This document shows, in pieces, positions 34,409 to 42,341 of a stretch of DNA of 64,000 nucleotides. The stretch's first letter is position 1. Every line of letters begins with the position of its first letter. A program made the translations under genes and the position numbers. The notes beneath the pieces are model-generated. The model made no database searches. It was not told the DNA's origin and worked only from the letters and a program-made list of their open reading frames with translations. Origin of the DNA: Enhygromyxa salina (GTDB lineage: Bacteria > Myxococcota_A > Polyangia > Nannocystales > Nannocystaceae); contig NZ_PVNK01000242.1 in assembly GCF_002994615.1 (NCBI RefSeq), forward strand, positions 1-64,000, given 5' to 3'.

Positions 34409-36624
34409 AGGCCCTCCTCGATCTCGGCCTGGCGTTGGCGCGCGCTCTCGCCGGGCAGCGGCGGCGGCACCCCAGGCGCGCGCGGGCGCGAGACCTCGCC
34501 ACGGGCGCCTTTTGCGCCAAGGTAGTGATCGATCATGCGCATGACGATCGGCGCGGCCGCGTCTGCGCCGACGCCACCGTGGGCGACGAGGGCGACGACG
34601 ACGATCTCCGGATCCTCGGCTGGCGCGTAGCTCGCGAACCAGGCGTGGTCCTTGGTCACGTCCCAGCCCTCGATCAGCTCCTCGCCCTCCTTGCGCTCGA
34701 TCCCGACCTCGGCGGTGCCGGTCTTGCCGGCCACGGTCACGCCCTCGAGCCGCTCGCTGTACGCGGTGCCGTGCTCGCTGTTGACCACGCCGATCAGGCC
34801 CCGGTGGATCCGCTCGCGGTCGAAGGCCGCGATGACCGGCTCGGACTGCTTGAACTTGGGTTCGGTCTGAAGCACGAGCTTGCCGTCTGAAGTTGCGACG
34901 CGATCGACGAGGGAGGGCGTGACCACGTAGCCGCCGTTGGCGAGCGCCGCGTAGAGCACGGCGATCTGCAAGACGGTGGCCTTGACGTTGCCCTGGCCGA
35001 TCGCCGAGTTGAGCCGGACGCCGCGCTGGAAGGTGCCCTGGCGCGACTCCGAGGCCTCGGTCGGGACGACGCCGGGGACCTCGGCGTTGATGCCCAGGCC
35101 CGTGCGCTCGCCGAGCCCGAGCCGCCGCGCGACCTCTTCCATGCGCGCGAGGGTCAGATCTTTCTCGATCGCGAGGTGGAAGAAATACACGTTGCAGCTC
35201 TGAACGATCGCCTGCTCGAGGTTGATGGTCCCGTGGCGGTGGGCGTCTTTGAAGCGCCGGCCGCCGTAGTCGATGTGGCCGTCGCACTCGATCGTCTGGT
35301 CGGGGTTGAAGTTCGGCTCCTCGAGCATCGCGAGGGCCGAGACGACCTTGTAGGTGCTGCCCGGGTAGTAGTTCTCCTGGACGGTCTTGTCGACGAAGGG
35401 CTTGAACGGCGAGTTGAGCCATTCGTCGTACTGCTGCCGGGTGATCCGGCCCTCCCAGACGTTGGGGTCGATCGCCGGGGCCGAGACCATGGCCAGGATC
35501 CGCCCGGTCTCGACCTCCATCGCCACGACCCCGCCCGCGCGCTTGACCCCGTCGATCGACAGGCGCTCGCCGGTCCCGCCCTCCATCGACTGGCCCGCGA
35601 GCGCGGTCGCGGCGACGCGCTGCAGATCGAGGTCGAGGCTCAAGAAGATGTCCTGGCCGGGGATCGGCTCGCGGTCCTCGGGCAGCGCCGCCGTCGCGGC
35701 TGGCGGGGCCTCGGCGACCTCGCGGCCGAGGGCGTCGACGACCCGCGAGCGCTGGCCGAGGCGCCCGCGCAGGTAGTTCTCCCACTGGCGCTCGATGCCC
35801 GTGACCCCGATCCGATCGCCGGGCCGATAGTCGCCGTAGCGGGTGTCCTCGAGGGCGTTGCGGCCGATCTCGCGCATGAAGCCGGTCACGAAGGCGGTCA
35901 GCTCGCGCTCGGGGTAGTAGCGCCGGGCCGACTCGCGGATCTCGACCCAGGTGTCGAAGCCGCGGGTCTGGATCCGGGCGTTCTCCTCCCACGAGAGGTT
36001 GTTGCGGACCGCGACGGCGTAGCGACCGTTGCGCTCGTCGGCCCGGAGGCGCTCGAGCTTCTCGACGAAGTTGGCGCGATCCTCGTCGTCGACGAAGTCG
36101 ATCAGCGCGCCGAGATCGATGATCTGCTGGTCGTCGATCGGCGCGCGAATGATCTTGGGCTCTTCGCCCCGCTCTTCGGGCTCGACCTGGACCCGGGGGA
36201 TCGTGGTGACGTAGAGCGCGTAGGTCGCGTGGTTGGTCGCCAGCGGTCGGCCCTTGGCGTCGAAGATCCGCCCGCGCGGGGCCTCGACGTCGATCGTGTC
36301 GACGAAGTTCTGCTCGGCCCGCCGGGCGAAGTGCACGCCCTCGAGGATCTGGAGCTGAAACAGGCGCACGACCAGGCTCAGGAACACCAGCCCGGCGACG
36401 ATCACGAAGACCTGGAGCCGCGGCTTGAGCACCCGGACGTCGTCGGAGGGGCTGCGCCGGGTCAGCTCCTTGCTGTTCGAGCCGCCACCGCCGCCGCCGC
36501 CGGACGAGCCGCCCTGACCGCGAGCCTTGGCCCGGCGCTTGACCGCCTCGCGGAACTCGTTGGCCGAGAAGCCCGCGCGCCCCTTGTGGACCACCTTGGG
36601 CTCGTCCGGCCCCTCCCCCGTCAC
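34405..36624 (-). CDS. mrdA: Penicillin-binding protein 2 (peptidoglycan transpeptidase)
   Basis: 739 aa, longer than the usual 600-650 because of a charged, glycine-rich cytoplasmic N-terminus (about 1-65) and insertions in the pedestal domain. One membrane helix (about 70-92), then dimerisation and transpeptidase domains with active Ser423 (PGSTYK), an SCN motif and GKTGTAE. It crosslinks peptidoglycan in the elongasome with RodA. GTG 36624 overlaps the mreD stop (GTGA). The order mreD-mrdA-rodA matches other bacteria, but mreB and mreC are not adjacent here. Confidence 0.95.
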   Translation of the reverse strand: MTGEGPDEPKVVHKGRAGFSANEFREAVKRRAKARGQGGSSGGGGGGGSNSKELTRRSPSDDVRVLKPRLQVFVIVAGLVFLSLVVRLFQLQILEGVHFARRAEQNFVDTIDVEAPRGRIFDAKGRPLATNHATYALYVTTIPRVQVEPEERGEEPKIIRAPIDDQQIIDLGALIDFVDDEDRANFVEKLERLRADERNGRYAVAVRNNLSWEENARIQTRGFDTWVEIRESARRYYPERELTAFVTGFMREIGRNALEDTRYGDYRPGDRIGVTGIERQWENYLRGRLGQRSRVVDALGREVAEAPPAATAALPEDREPIPGQDIFLSLDLDLQRVAATALAGQSMEGGTGERLSIDGVKRAGGVVAMEVETGRILAMVSAPAIDPNVWEGRITRQQYDEWLNSPFKPFVDKTVQENYYPGSTYKVVSALAMLEEPNFNPDQTIECDGHIDYGGRRFKDAHRHGTINLEQAIVQSCNVYFFHLAIEKDLTLARMEEVARRLGLGERTGLGINAEVPGVVPTEASESRQGTFQRGVRLNSAIGQGNVKATVLQIAVLYAALANGGYVVTPSLVDRVATSDGKLVLQTEPKFKQSEPVIAAFDRERIHRGLIGVVNSEHGTAYSERLEGVTVAGKTGTAEVGIERKEGEELIEGWDVTKDHAWFASYAPAEDPEIVVVALVAHGGVGADAAAPIVMRMIDHYLGAKGARGEVSRPRAPGVPPPLPGESARQRQAEIEEGL

Positions 36625-37169
36625 GGCGTGGCCTCCTCGGGCGCCGGGGTCGGGCCCGTGTCCAAGCGCAGGCGCCGCAGCAGCCACTCCGTCAGCAGCC
36701 AGACCGGGTGGGCGACCAAGAAGGTCGCGAGCAGGTGCCAGCGCGCCTGCCACAGCGCGGCCATCAGCGCCTCACGAGGGATCCGCATCGACTCGGCCAG
36801 GACCATCAAGGTGCCCCAGGTCGCGAGGTCGACGATCCCGACGGCGACCAGGGCCGCCGAGGCCCGCGACAGCCAGCCGTGGAGCGCGAGCCGACCCGCG
36901 GCCCAGTGCAGGGCCAAAAAGCACAGCTGGTGGGCGAGGATCAGGGTTCCGAGCGGGGCGCCCTGGTGGAGATCCTCGAGGTAGCCGAGCACCGTGGCGA
37001 CGGCGAGCTTGGCCGGCAGCTCACCCTCGCGCGAGAACGCGAGGTGGACCAGCAGCACCGCCGTCGTCGACGGCAGCATGACGCTCAGCTCGAACACATG
37101 CCCGAGCCCGGCCACGGCTGCGAGGAGCAGCCAGCCAAGCGCGATGTAGGCGAGGGCACGAAAGAGCAT
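36621..37169 (-). CDS. mreD: Rod shape-determining protein MreD
   Basis: 182 aa, five to six membrane helices (AYIALGWLLLAAVAGLGHV; VMLPSTTAVLLVHLAF; LAVATVLGYLEDLHQGAPLGTLILAHQL). MreD bridges MreBC to the elongation synthases. Assignment rests on topology, the GYLEDLHQGAPLG loop and the operon with mrdA-rodA. First gene of the operon; TAAGAT lies 18 nt upstream of ATG 37169. Confidence 0.85.
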   Translation of the reverse strand: MLFRALAYIALGWLLLAAVAGLGHVFELSVMLPSTTAVLLVHLAFSREGELPAKLAVATVLGYLEDLHQGAPLGTLILAHQLCFLALHWAAGRLALHGWLSRASAALVAVGIVDLATWGTLMVLAESMRIPREALMAALWQARWHLLATFLVAHPVWLLTEWLLRRLRLDTGPTPAPEEATP

Positions 37170-37347
37170 GTCGCGGGCTCGCGGCGGATCTTAGAACGCA
37201 GCGGGCAAAAGTCGAAGCCGGGTGTCTTGGAGTCTCTGGCGAGGTTCTGGCGCGCCAAGCTACGCGCGGGCAGCCCCCGCTGTTTCGGTCGCCACGCGAG
37301 CCGACTCACTGCGCGGTGGCTCGGCGACAATGACGCCCCGGGCGTGC

Positions 37348-38436
37348 TCACTCGAACAGGGGCAGCTGCGAGGCGTCCTCGGCCTCATCATCGTGGCCTG
37401 GCAGGCGCAGCTCGTGCTCGAGCGCGTCGGTCTCGACGACGTAGAGGTACTCGAGGTTGCGCAGGTGGCTGACGGCCCCGACCTTGGCGCCGCTGGGGTT
37501 GTAGATGCCGATCTGGGCCCCGACGTAGCGCTTGTAGTCGTGGCTGAGCACGGTCACGCGGCCGCGGGTGGACAGCAGGGCCTCCATCTGGGCGCGATCG
37601 ATGTAGCCCTCGTTGTTGAACGAGACCAGCAGGACCTTCGCGTCGACCGCCGCGATCAGCTCGGTCAGCGCGTCGTGGAATTTGCGCTTGGAGTTGAAGG
37701 GGCTCTTGCGCGTGCGGCAGTCGACGCGCTTGCACGCGACGCCGTAGACCTCGGGCTGATCCCAGAGCACCAGCGACTCCCACACGTGGTAGTTCGACAG
37801 GTAGCTGTGTTGGTTGTAGGGCGGATCGAGGTAGACGACGTCGGCGGCGAGGGTCCGCGCGGCGTCGAGGGCCTCGAGCTGGTGGGCCTCGCTCTTGCCC
37901 GCGGGCGCGCGGGCGAGGACCTCGGGCAGGCGCAGGCACAGATCCTTGTTGGCCCGCGGCGCCCACTTCTTGAGGTAGGCCATCTGGAGGCCGCAGGTCG
38001 AGTCGACCCGGTCGGCGGCCTCCATCAGCGCGACGAGCAGCACGGCCTCGAGCTCGGGCTCGAGCTCCTTGGCCGCGATCGCCTCGCGGATCGCGTCGAC
38101 CCGGGCGCCGTTTTTGGGCTGAAAGAAGCGCGACTGCTCGCAGAAGGTGTCGGTGAACCACCCGGGCCGGCCCGGGAGGGCGTTGAACTCGGCGATCAGG
38201 CGGGTCGCGTCGCGCTCGATGTCTTCGAGGTCCGCGGCGACGTAGCAGCGGGCCAGGGTCGCGGCGTAGGTGTTGTGATCGTTGGAGAGGACCCGGTAGC
38301 CGGCCCGCTTGAGCGCGTGGCCGACCCGCGAGGTGCCCGAGAAGAGATCCACGACCGTGCGCGTGTTGGGGACCGCGGCCACGGCCGAGCACACGACCGG
38401 CAGCAGGGTCCGCTTGGAGCCGATGTACTTGATCAC
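37348..38436 (-). CDS. D12-class (Dam-like) N6-adenine DNA methyltransferase
   Basis: 362 aa. The N-terminal KYIGSKRTLLP and VVDLFSGTSRVGHALKRAG form the SAM site and the DPPY motif is at 204-207, in the order of alpha-group adenine methyltransferases. The catalytic domain is complete, with a long target-recognition insert. No restriction endonuclease gene is adjacent, so it looks like a solitary or regulatory methyltransferase. The start is GTG 38436 (MIKYIGSKRT); a TAGGCT lies about 24 nt upstream. The final SQLPLFE is typical of short acidic tails. Confidence 0.9.
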   Translation of the reverse strand: MIKYIGSKRTLLPVVCSAVAAVPNTRTVVDLFSGTSRVGHALKRAGYRVLSNDHNTYAATLARCYVAADLEDIERDATRLIAEFNALPGRPGWFTDTFCEQSRFFQPKNGARVDAIREAIAAKELEPELEAVLLVALMEAADRVDSTCGLQMAYLKKWAPRANKDLCLRLPEVLARAPAGKSEAHQLEALDAARTLAADVVYLDPPYNQHSYLSNYHVWESLVLWDQPEVYGVACKRVDCRTRKSPFNSKRKFHDALTELIAAVDAKVLLVSFNNEGYIDRAQMEALLSTRGRVTVLSHDYKRYVGAQIGIYNPSGAKVGAVSHLRNLEYLYVVETDALEHELRLPGHDDEAEDASQLPLFE

Positions 38437-38530
38437 GACGCGCTCGCTCGCTCGTTCGCGCCAGCCTACGCAGCGGGCGCGCGACCGTCCAGCTTGAACC
38501 TCGGCCGTTGCGGGGCGAAGCTTTGACCTC

Positions 38531-40429
38531 GTGCCCGCCGACCCGCGCTGGGCCAGCGGTTGGCGCTGGCTGCTGATCCTCGTCGGCCTGGGTCTGCTCG
38601 CCGCGCTCGCGCGCCTGCAGACCCTCGACGTCGGGCTGATGAGCGACGACTTCGCGCAGCACGGGATGCTCGCGGGCCTCTACCCGGGCGAGGGCTACGC
38701 CCCCTTCGATCTCTACGCCTTCTTCCGCGACGACCCCGAGCTGCTCGCGGCCCAGGCCGAGGCGGGGACGGTGCCGTGGTGGACCGCGCCGGGCCTGCAC
38801 GGCACCGTCATGCGCCCGCTGTCGAGCGCGCTGCTGACCCTCGACCACGCGCTCGCGCCCCACGCGGCGCGCCTGTGGCACGCGCACTCGCTGCTGTGGT
38901 TGGCGGCGATGGTCGTCAGCGCCGGGCTGGCCCTGCGGCGGCTGCTGCCGCCCTCGATCGCCGCCCTCGCCCTCGTGCTCCTGGCGTGTGAGGCCGGCGT
39001 TGCGACGCCGCTCGCGTGGCTCGCCAACCGCTGCGTGCTGGTCAGCGTGAGCTTCGGGTTCCTGGCGCTGTGGGCCCACGTCAGCTGGCGCGAGCTCGAG
39101 GTCGACTCCCCCCGTCGACGCCGATGGATCGCCGCCGAGGTCGGGCTCGCGGCCCTGGCCCTCGCGGCCGGCGAGTACGGCCTCGCCTGCGTCGCCTACG
39201 TGCTCGCCTACGAGCTGCTCGGGGCCAAGGCAGCGCCCCTGCGCGCCCGGGCGAGCGCCCTGCTCCCGGCCCTGCTGTTGACGGGGACCTGGCTGATCAC
39301 CCACCGCGTCCTCGGCTACGGGACCTCGGGCTCGGAGGTCTACGTCGATCCCTTCACCGCGCCGCAAAGGTGGCTCGCGCTCGCGGCCGAGCGGCTGCCC
39401 AAGCTCGCGCTCGGGGCCTTTTGGTCGATCCCCGCCGACACCGGCGACATGCTGCGCAGGTTTGGCTCGGGCTGGGTCCCGTGGACGCTGAGCGAGCCCC
39501 CGACCGCCGCCGAGCTCCAGCGCGCGCACCTGATCGTCTCGGCCCTGTTGCTGCCCCTCGCCGCCCTCGCCCTCGGCCTGGTCCGTCGGGCGCTGAGCGA
39601 GGACGAGCGTCGAGCCCTGCGCTTTTTGACCCTCGGGGCCCTGCTCGGCTTGCTGCCCCTGACGGTCGCGCCCGCCCACTCGCGGCTGCTGATCCCGGCC
39701 CAGCTCGGCAGCTGCGCCCTGGTCGCCGCGACGATCGTCGGGGCTGCGCGGCTCGTCTCGAGTCGGGTGCCCGGGCCGCGGCCTCACCTCCTGCGCCGCG
39801 TCCTGCCGCTGCCGATCGCGGCCGCGCTGTTGTGGTCGCACACCTGGTCGGACCTGCGCTACGGCCGGGCCTACCTCGTGGGCCTGACCAGCATGAACCG
39901 CTCGATCGAGGCCGCCTTCACCCGCGGGGATCTGCTCGGTGACGACCTCGACGGCCGCGACGTCATCGTGCTCAACGCCGTCGGCCAGACCGTCGCGCTC
40001 CACGGCCACTACCTGATCCACGCCCACGGCGGCCCGACGCCGAGGACCTGGCGCTCGCTGGCCATGGCCGAGTTTCCGATGGTCGCGATGCGCACGCGCG
40101 CCGACACCCTCGAGCTGTCGGCGATCCAGGCCGGCTGGCTGTACACGGGCGGCGAGCTGTTCTTTCGCCACGCCGATCAGCTGCTCCCGGCCGGGACCGC
40201 GTTCGAGATCCCCGGCCTCGCCGTCGAGGTCACCGCCGACGTCGACGGCCACCCGACCCGGATCGAGTTTCGCTTCCCGAGCTCGCTCGACGATCCCCGC
40301 TACCTGTTCTTGATCTGCACGCCCGAGGGCCTGCGCCGGTGGCAGGTGCCCAAGCTCGGCAAGCGGGCGCCGGTGCCGATCCCGAAGCTGCCCCTCGTCG
40401 GGCCGGGTGAGCAGGCCGAGCTGCGCTGA
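38531..40429 (+). CDS. Large polytopic membrane protein, GT39/DUF6044-like glycosyltransferase candidate
   Basis: 632 aa with about ten membrane helices and an extracytoplasmic C-terminal domain. The first loop has MSDDFAQHGMLAGLYPGEGYAPFDLYAF. The acidic DD after helix 1 recalls lipid-phosphate-sugar dependent glycosyltransferases (GT-C fold), where this Asp is catalytic. No closer family recognised. GTG 38531 is the only sensible start. Its stop abuts that of the convergent sulfotransferase-like gene. Confidence 0.72.
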   Translation: MPADPRWASGWRWLLILVGLGLLAALARLQTLDVGLMSDDFAQHGMLAGLYPGEGYAPFDLYAFFRDDPELLAAQAEAGTVPWWTAPGLHGTVMRPLSSALLTLDHALAPHAARLWHAHSLLWLAAMVVSAGLALRRLLPPSIAALALVLLACEAGVATPLAWLANRCVLVSVSFGFLALWAHVSWRELEVDSPRRRRWIAAEVGLAALALAAGEYGLACVAYVLAYELLGAKAAPLRARASALLPALLLTGTWLITHRVLGYGTSGSEVYVDPFTAPQRWLALAAERLPKLALGAFWSIPADTGDMLRRFGSGWVPWTLSEPPTAAELQRAHLIVSALLLPLAALALGLVRRALSEDERRALRFLTLGALLGLLPLTVAPAHSRLLIPAQLGSCALVAATIVGAARLVSSRVPGPRPHLLRRVLPLPIAAALLWSHTWSDLRYGRAYLVGLTSMNRSIEAAFTRGDLLGDDLDGRDVIVLNAVGQTVALHGHYLIHAHGGPTPRTWRSLAMAEFPMVAMRTRADTLELSAIQAGWLYTGGELFFRHADQLLPAGTAFEIPGLAVEVTADVDGHPTRIEFRFPSSLDDPRYLFLICTPEGLRRWQVPKLGKRAPVPIPKLPLVGPGEQAELR

Positions 40430-41908
40430 TCACTCTCGCGGCGCGCCGACCAGGCGGTCGATCGGGACGGCTCGATAGGCGAAGCCCCCGACCGGCCCCG
40501 TCAGGGTCCACGCGGCCATCGGGCTGCGCGCGGGGTCGAGCTCGCGGATGCGCATGTAGGCGCCGCCGAAGGGGTCGAGCGGATCGAGGGCGATCAGCGA
40601 GTCGAGCGCGAGCACGTGGCCGCCCGAGCTGCGATCGGCGTCGCCTGCGACCGTCGACAAGAAGGGCGCCGCGTCGTCTTGCCAGACCTGCGCCGCGCTC
40701 ATGCTCGCCGTGTCGAGCTCGTAGCGAACGACCCGGGACCGCGCCTCCTCGACGGGCAGCTCGGGAGCTCCGATGCCGTTGTCGTAGAGCAGCAAGCTGC
40801 CGTCGGGCTGCCACTGCGGCGAGTGCTGGTGCCAGAACCAGGTCCCCGCGCTGAGGCCAAAGTCGCCCTCGGGCCCGAGGCGCCAGCGGATCTGCCCGGT
40901 CGCGTGGTCGAGCGCGAGGATCCAGTCCTGGTGGCGGAGCGAGACCAGGAGCTCGTCGCGGCTGGGCTCGTAGACGAGGCCGTTGGCGTGGGTCCAGTCG
41001 TGGTGCTCGACCCCGGTCTCGGGGTTGACGATCACGAAGCTGCCCCAGAAGTCCTCGACCCGGCGGTTGACCTCGAGGTGGTCGAAGCTGTCCCACAGCC
41101 ACACGACCTCGCCCGCCGGGGTGAACTCGACGATCAGATCGCCCGCGACCGGGAGCACCCCCTCGGGGCCGTAGTCGATGTCGCGGAAGCTGAAGCTCAG
41201 GGCGACGAGGTTGCCGCTCGGGAGCTCGAGGATGTCGTGATGAAAGCCGGGCACGCCGAGGGCCGCGGCCTCGATCCGCAGCTGCTCGACCCCGAGCTCG
41301 TCGACGATCAGCGCGGCGTCATCACGTACAAGCAAGAGCTCGCCGGTCTCGCGCAGGCTCAGCCCGGTCCACAGCGCCGAGAGGCCGACGCTCTGGGGCG
41401 CGTGGCCGAGGTGCCAGCGGGTCACGCCCTGAGCGTCGACCGCGAACACGCCGAGGGGTTCGTCGGACAAGAGCGTGGACAGATCGAACAGGCGGTAGTC
41501 GCCGTCGACCGCGGACGGATCGGGGGCGTCGACGGTGAAGGATTCGATGTAGCCCGGGAGCGGGGCGAGGGTTGTGAACTCGAGGGTGTGGAGCTCTTCG
41601 CCGGGTTGCGTGGCGGCGGTCAGGGTTAGCTCGACCTCGTGGTCGAGGCCCGGCGCGAGCCCGCGCAAGCGGACGCAGTCGCGGCCGTCGTCGAGGGGCT
41701 CGAGCCTGGCGCTGAGGACCCCCGGGTCGTCGCGCACCCTCGCCGCGGCCGTCGCGTCGGCCGAGAGCGCGAAGCACAGATCCACGACCATTGGCTGGGT
41801 CTCGTGGTGGAGGATCTCGACCTCGCCCAGGAGCAGCGGCTCGTCTGCTTGCGCCGAGCAGGCCAGGCTCGCGATAGAGACGATCGCAATCGTGGAGATC
41901 CGACGCAT
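40430..41908 (-). CDS. Arylsulfotransferase (ASST)-like lipoprotein
   Basis: 492 aa. Signal peptide with lipobox (SIASLAC, Cys17), an N-terminal fibronectin-like segment, then a beta-propeller with FHHDILELPSGNLVAL (about 222) and EHHDWTHANGLVYEPSRDELLVSLRHQDWILALD (about 301), characteristic of the ASST/PF05935 family. ASST enzymes transfer sulfate between phenols through a histidine; whether activity is kept is unproven. TACCTT lies 5 nt before ATG 41908. Divergent from the truncated methyltransferase. Confidence 0.85.
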   Translation of the reverse strand: MRRISTIAIVSIASLACSAQADEPLLLGEVEILHHETQPMVVDLCFALSADATAAARVRDDPGVLSARLEPLDDGRDCVRLRGLAPGLDHEVELTLTAATQPGEELHTLEFTTLAPLPGYIESFTVDAPDPSAVDGDYRLFDLSTLLSDEPLGVFAVDAQGVTRWHLGHAPQSVGLSALWTGLSLRETGELLLVRDDAALIVDELGVEQLRIEAAALGVPGFHHDILELPSGNLVALSFSFRDIDYGPEGVLPVAGDLIVEFTPAGEVVWLWDSFDHLEVNRRVEDFWGSFVIVNPETGVEHHDWTHANGLVYEPSRDELLVSLRHQDWILALDHATGQIRWRLGPEGDFGLSAGTWFWHQHSPQWQPDGSLLLYDNGIGAPELPVEEARSRVVRYELDTASMSAAQVWQDDAAPFLSTVAGDADRSSGGHVLALDSLIALDPLDPFGGAYMRIRELDPARSPMAAWTLTGPVGGFAYRAVPIDRLVGAPRE

Positions 41909-41913
41909 GACCC

Positions 41914-41919
41914 AAGGTA
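41914..41919 (-). promoter_or_regulatory. -10-like TACCTT, 5 nt before ATG 41908
   Basis: Reverse strand TACCTT-gggtc-ATG, part of the leaderless pattern. Confidence 0.4.
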
Positions 41920-41976
41920 GTTAAAGTTTGGCGCCGCGCGAAGTGCTATGCCGGGCCCGACCGAGAAACGCGAGCC

Positions 41977-42225
41977 ATGGGCTGGTACGACATCTTCTCC
42001 CGCTTCTATGACCGCTCGCTCGAGTCGCTCTACCGCGAGCAACGGCGGCTCGCAGCCGACGCGCTCGCGCTCGCGCCCGGGCATCGGGTGCTCGATCTGC
42101 CCTGCGGGACTGGGCTGAGCTTCGAGGCCATCGCGCCGCGGGTGGGCTCGCTGCTTGGGGTTGAGCTGTCCTCGGGCATGCTCGCCAAAAGCTCCGTCAC
42201 GGTCATGCGGGGTAGGGTGAGGTAG
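41977..42225 (+). pseudogene. Truncated class I SAM-dependent methyltransferase
   Basis: 82 aa remain. MGWYDIFSRFYDRSLESLYREQRR and VLDLPCGTGLSFEAIAPRVGSLLGVELSSGMLAK are the N-terminus and motif I/II of a UbiE/Methyltransf_11-type enzyme (normally about 200-270 aa). After GMLAK the family match ends and the frame reads SSVTVMRGRVR to a stop. The break coincides with the left edge of the CRISPR/caspase island, so I infer that an insertion or deletion removed the 3' part. Confidence 0.75.
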
Positions 42226-42245
42226 GGGGTGGGTCGAACTCGGAG

Positions 42246-42264
42246 ATGCTCTTGGCAAGAGCAT
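42246..42264. repeat. Hairpin at the island boundary
   Basis: ATGCTCTT-GGC-AAGAGCAT inverted repeat just after the truncated methyltransferase. It could be a terminator for the gene fragment or a scar of insertion. Confidence 0.4.
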
Positions 42265-42341
42265 GCGGCAAAGCATGATGGAGGAGCTGCCACACGCCAG
42301 AAAAAATGGTTGGCCCATAGTGGGACACCGAGGTGGCCGTA

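Noticed and set aside
32336-34525. A 729-codon open frame on the + strand
   Set aside because: Antisense to the P460-like and rodA genes, which have firm assignments.
37388-40252. A 954-codon open frame on the - strand
   Set aside because: Shadow of the membrane-protein gene and out of frame with the adenine methyltransferase; no recognisable domain.
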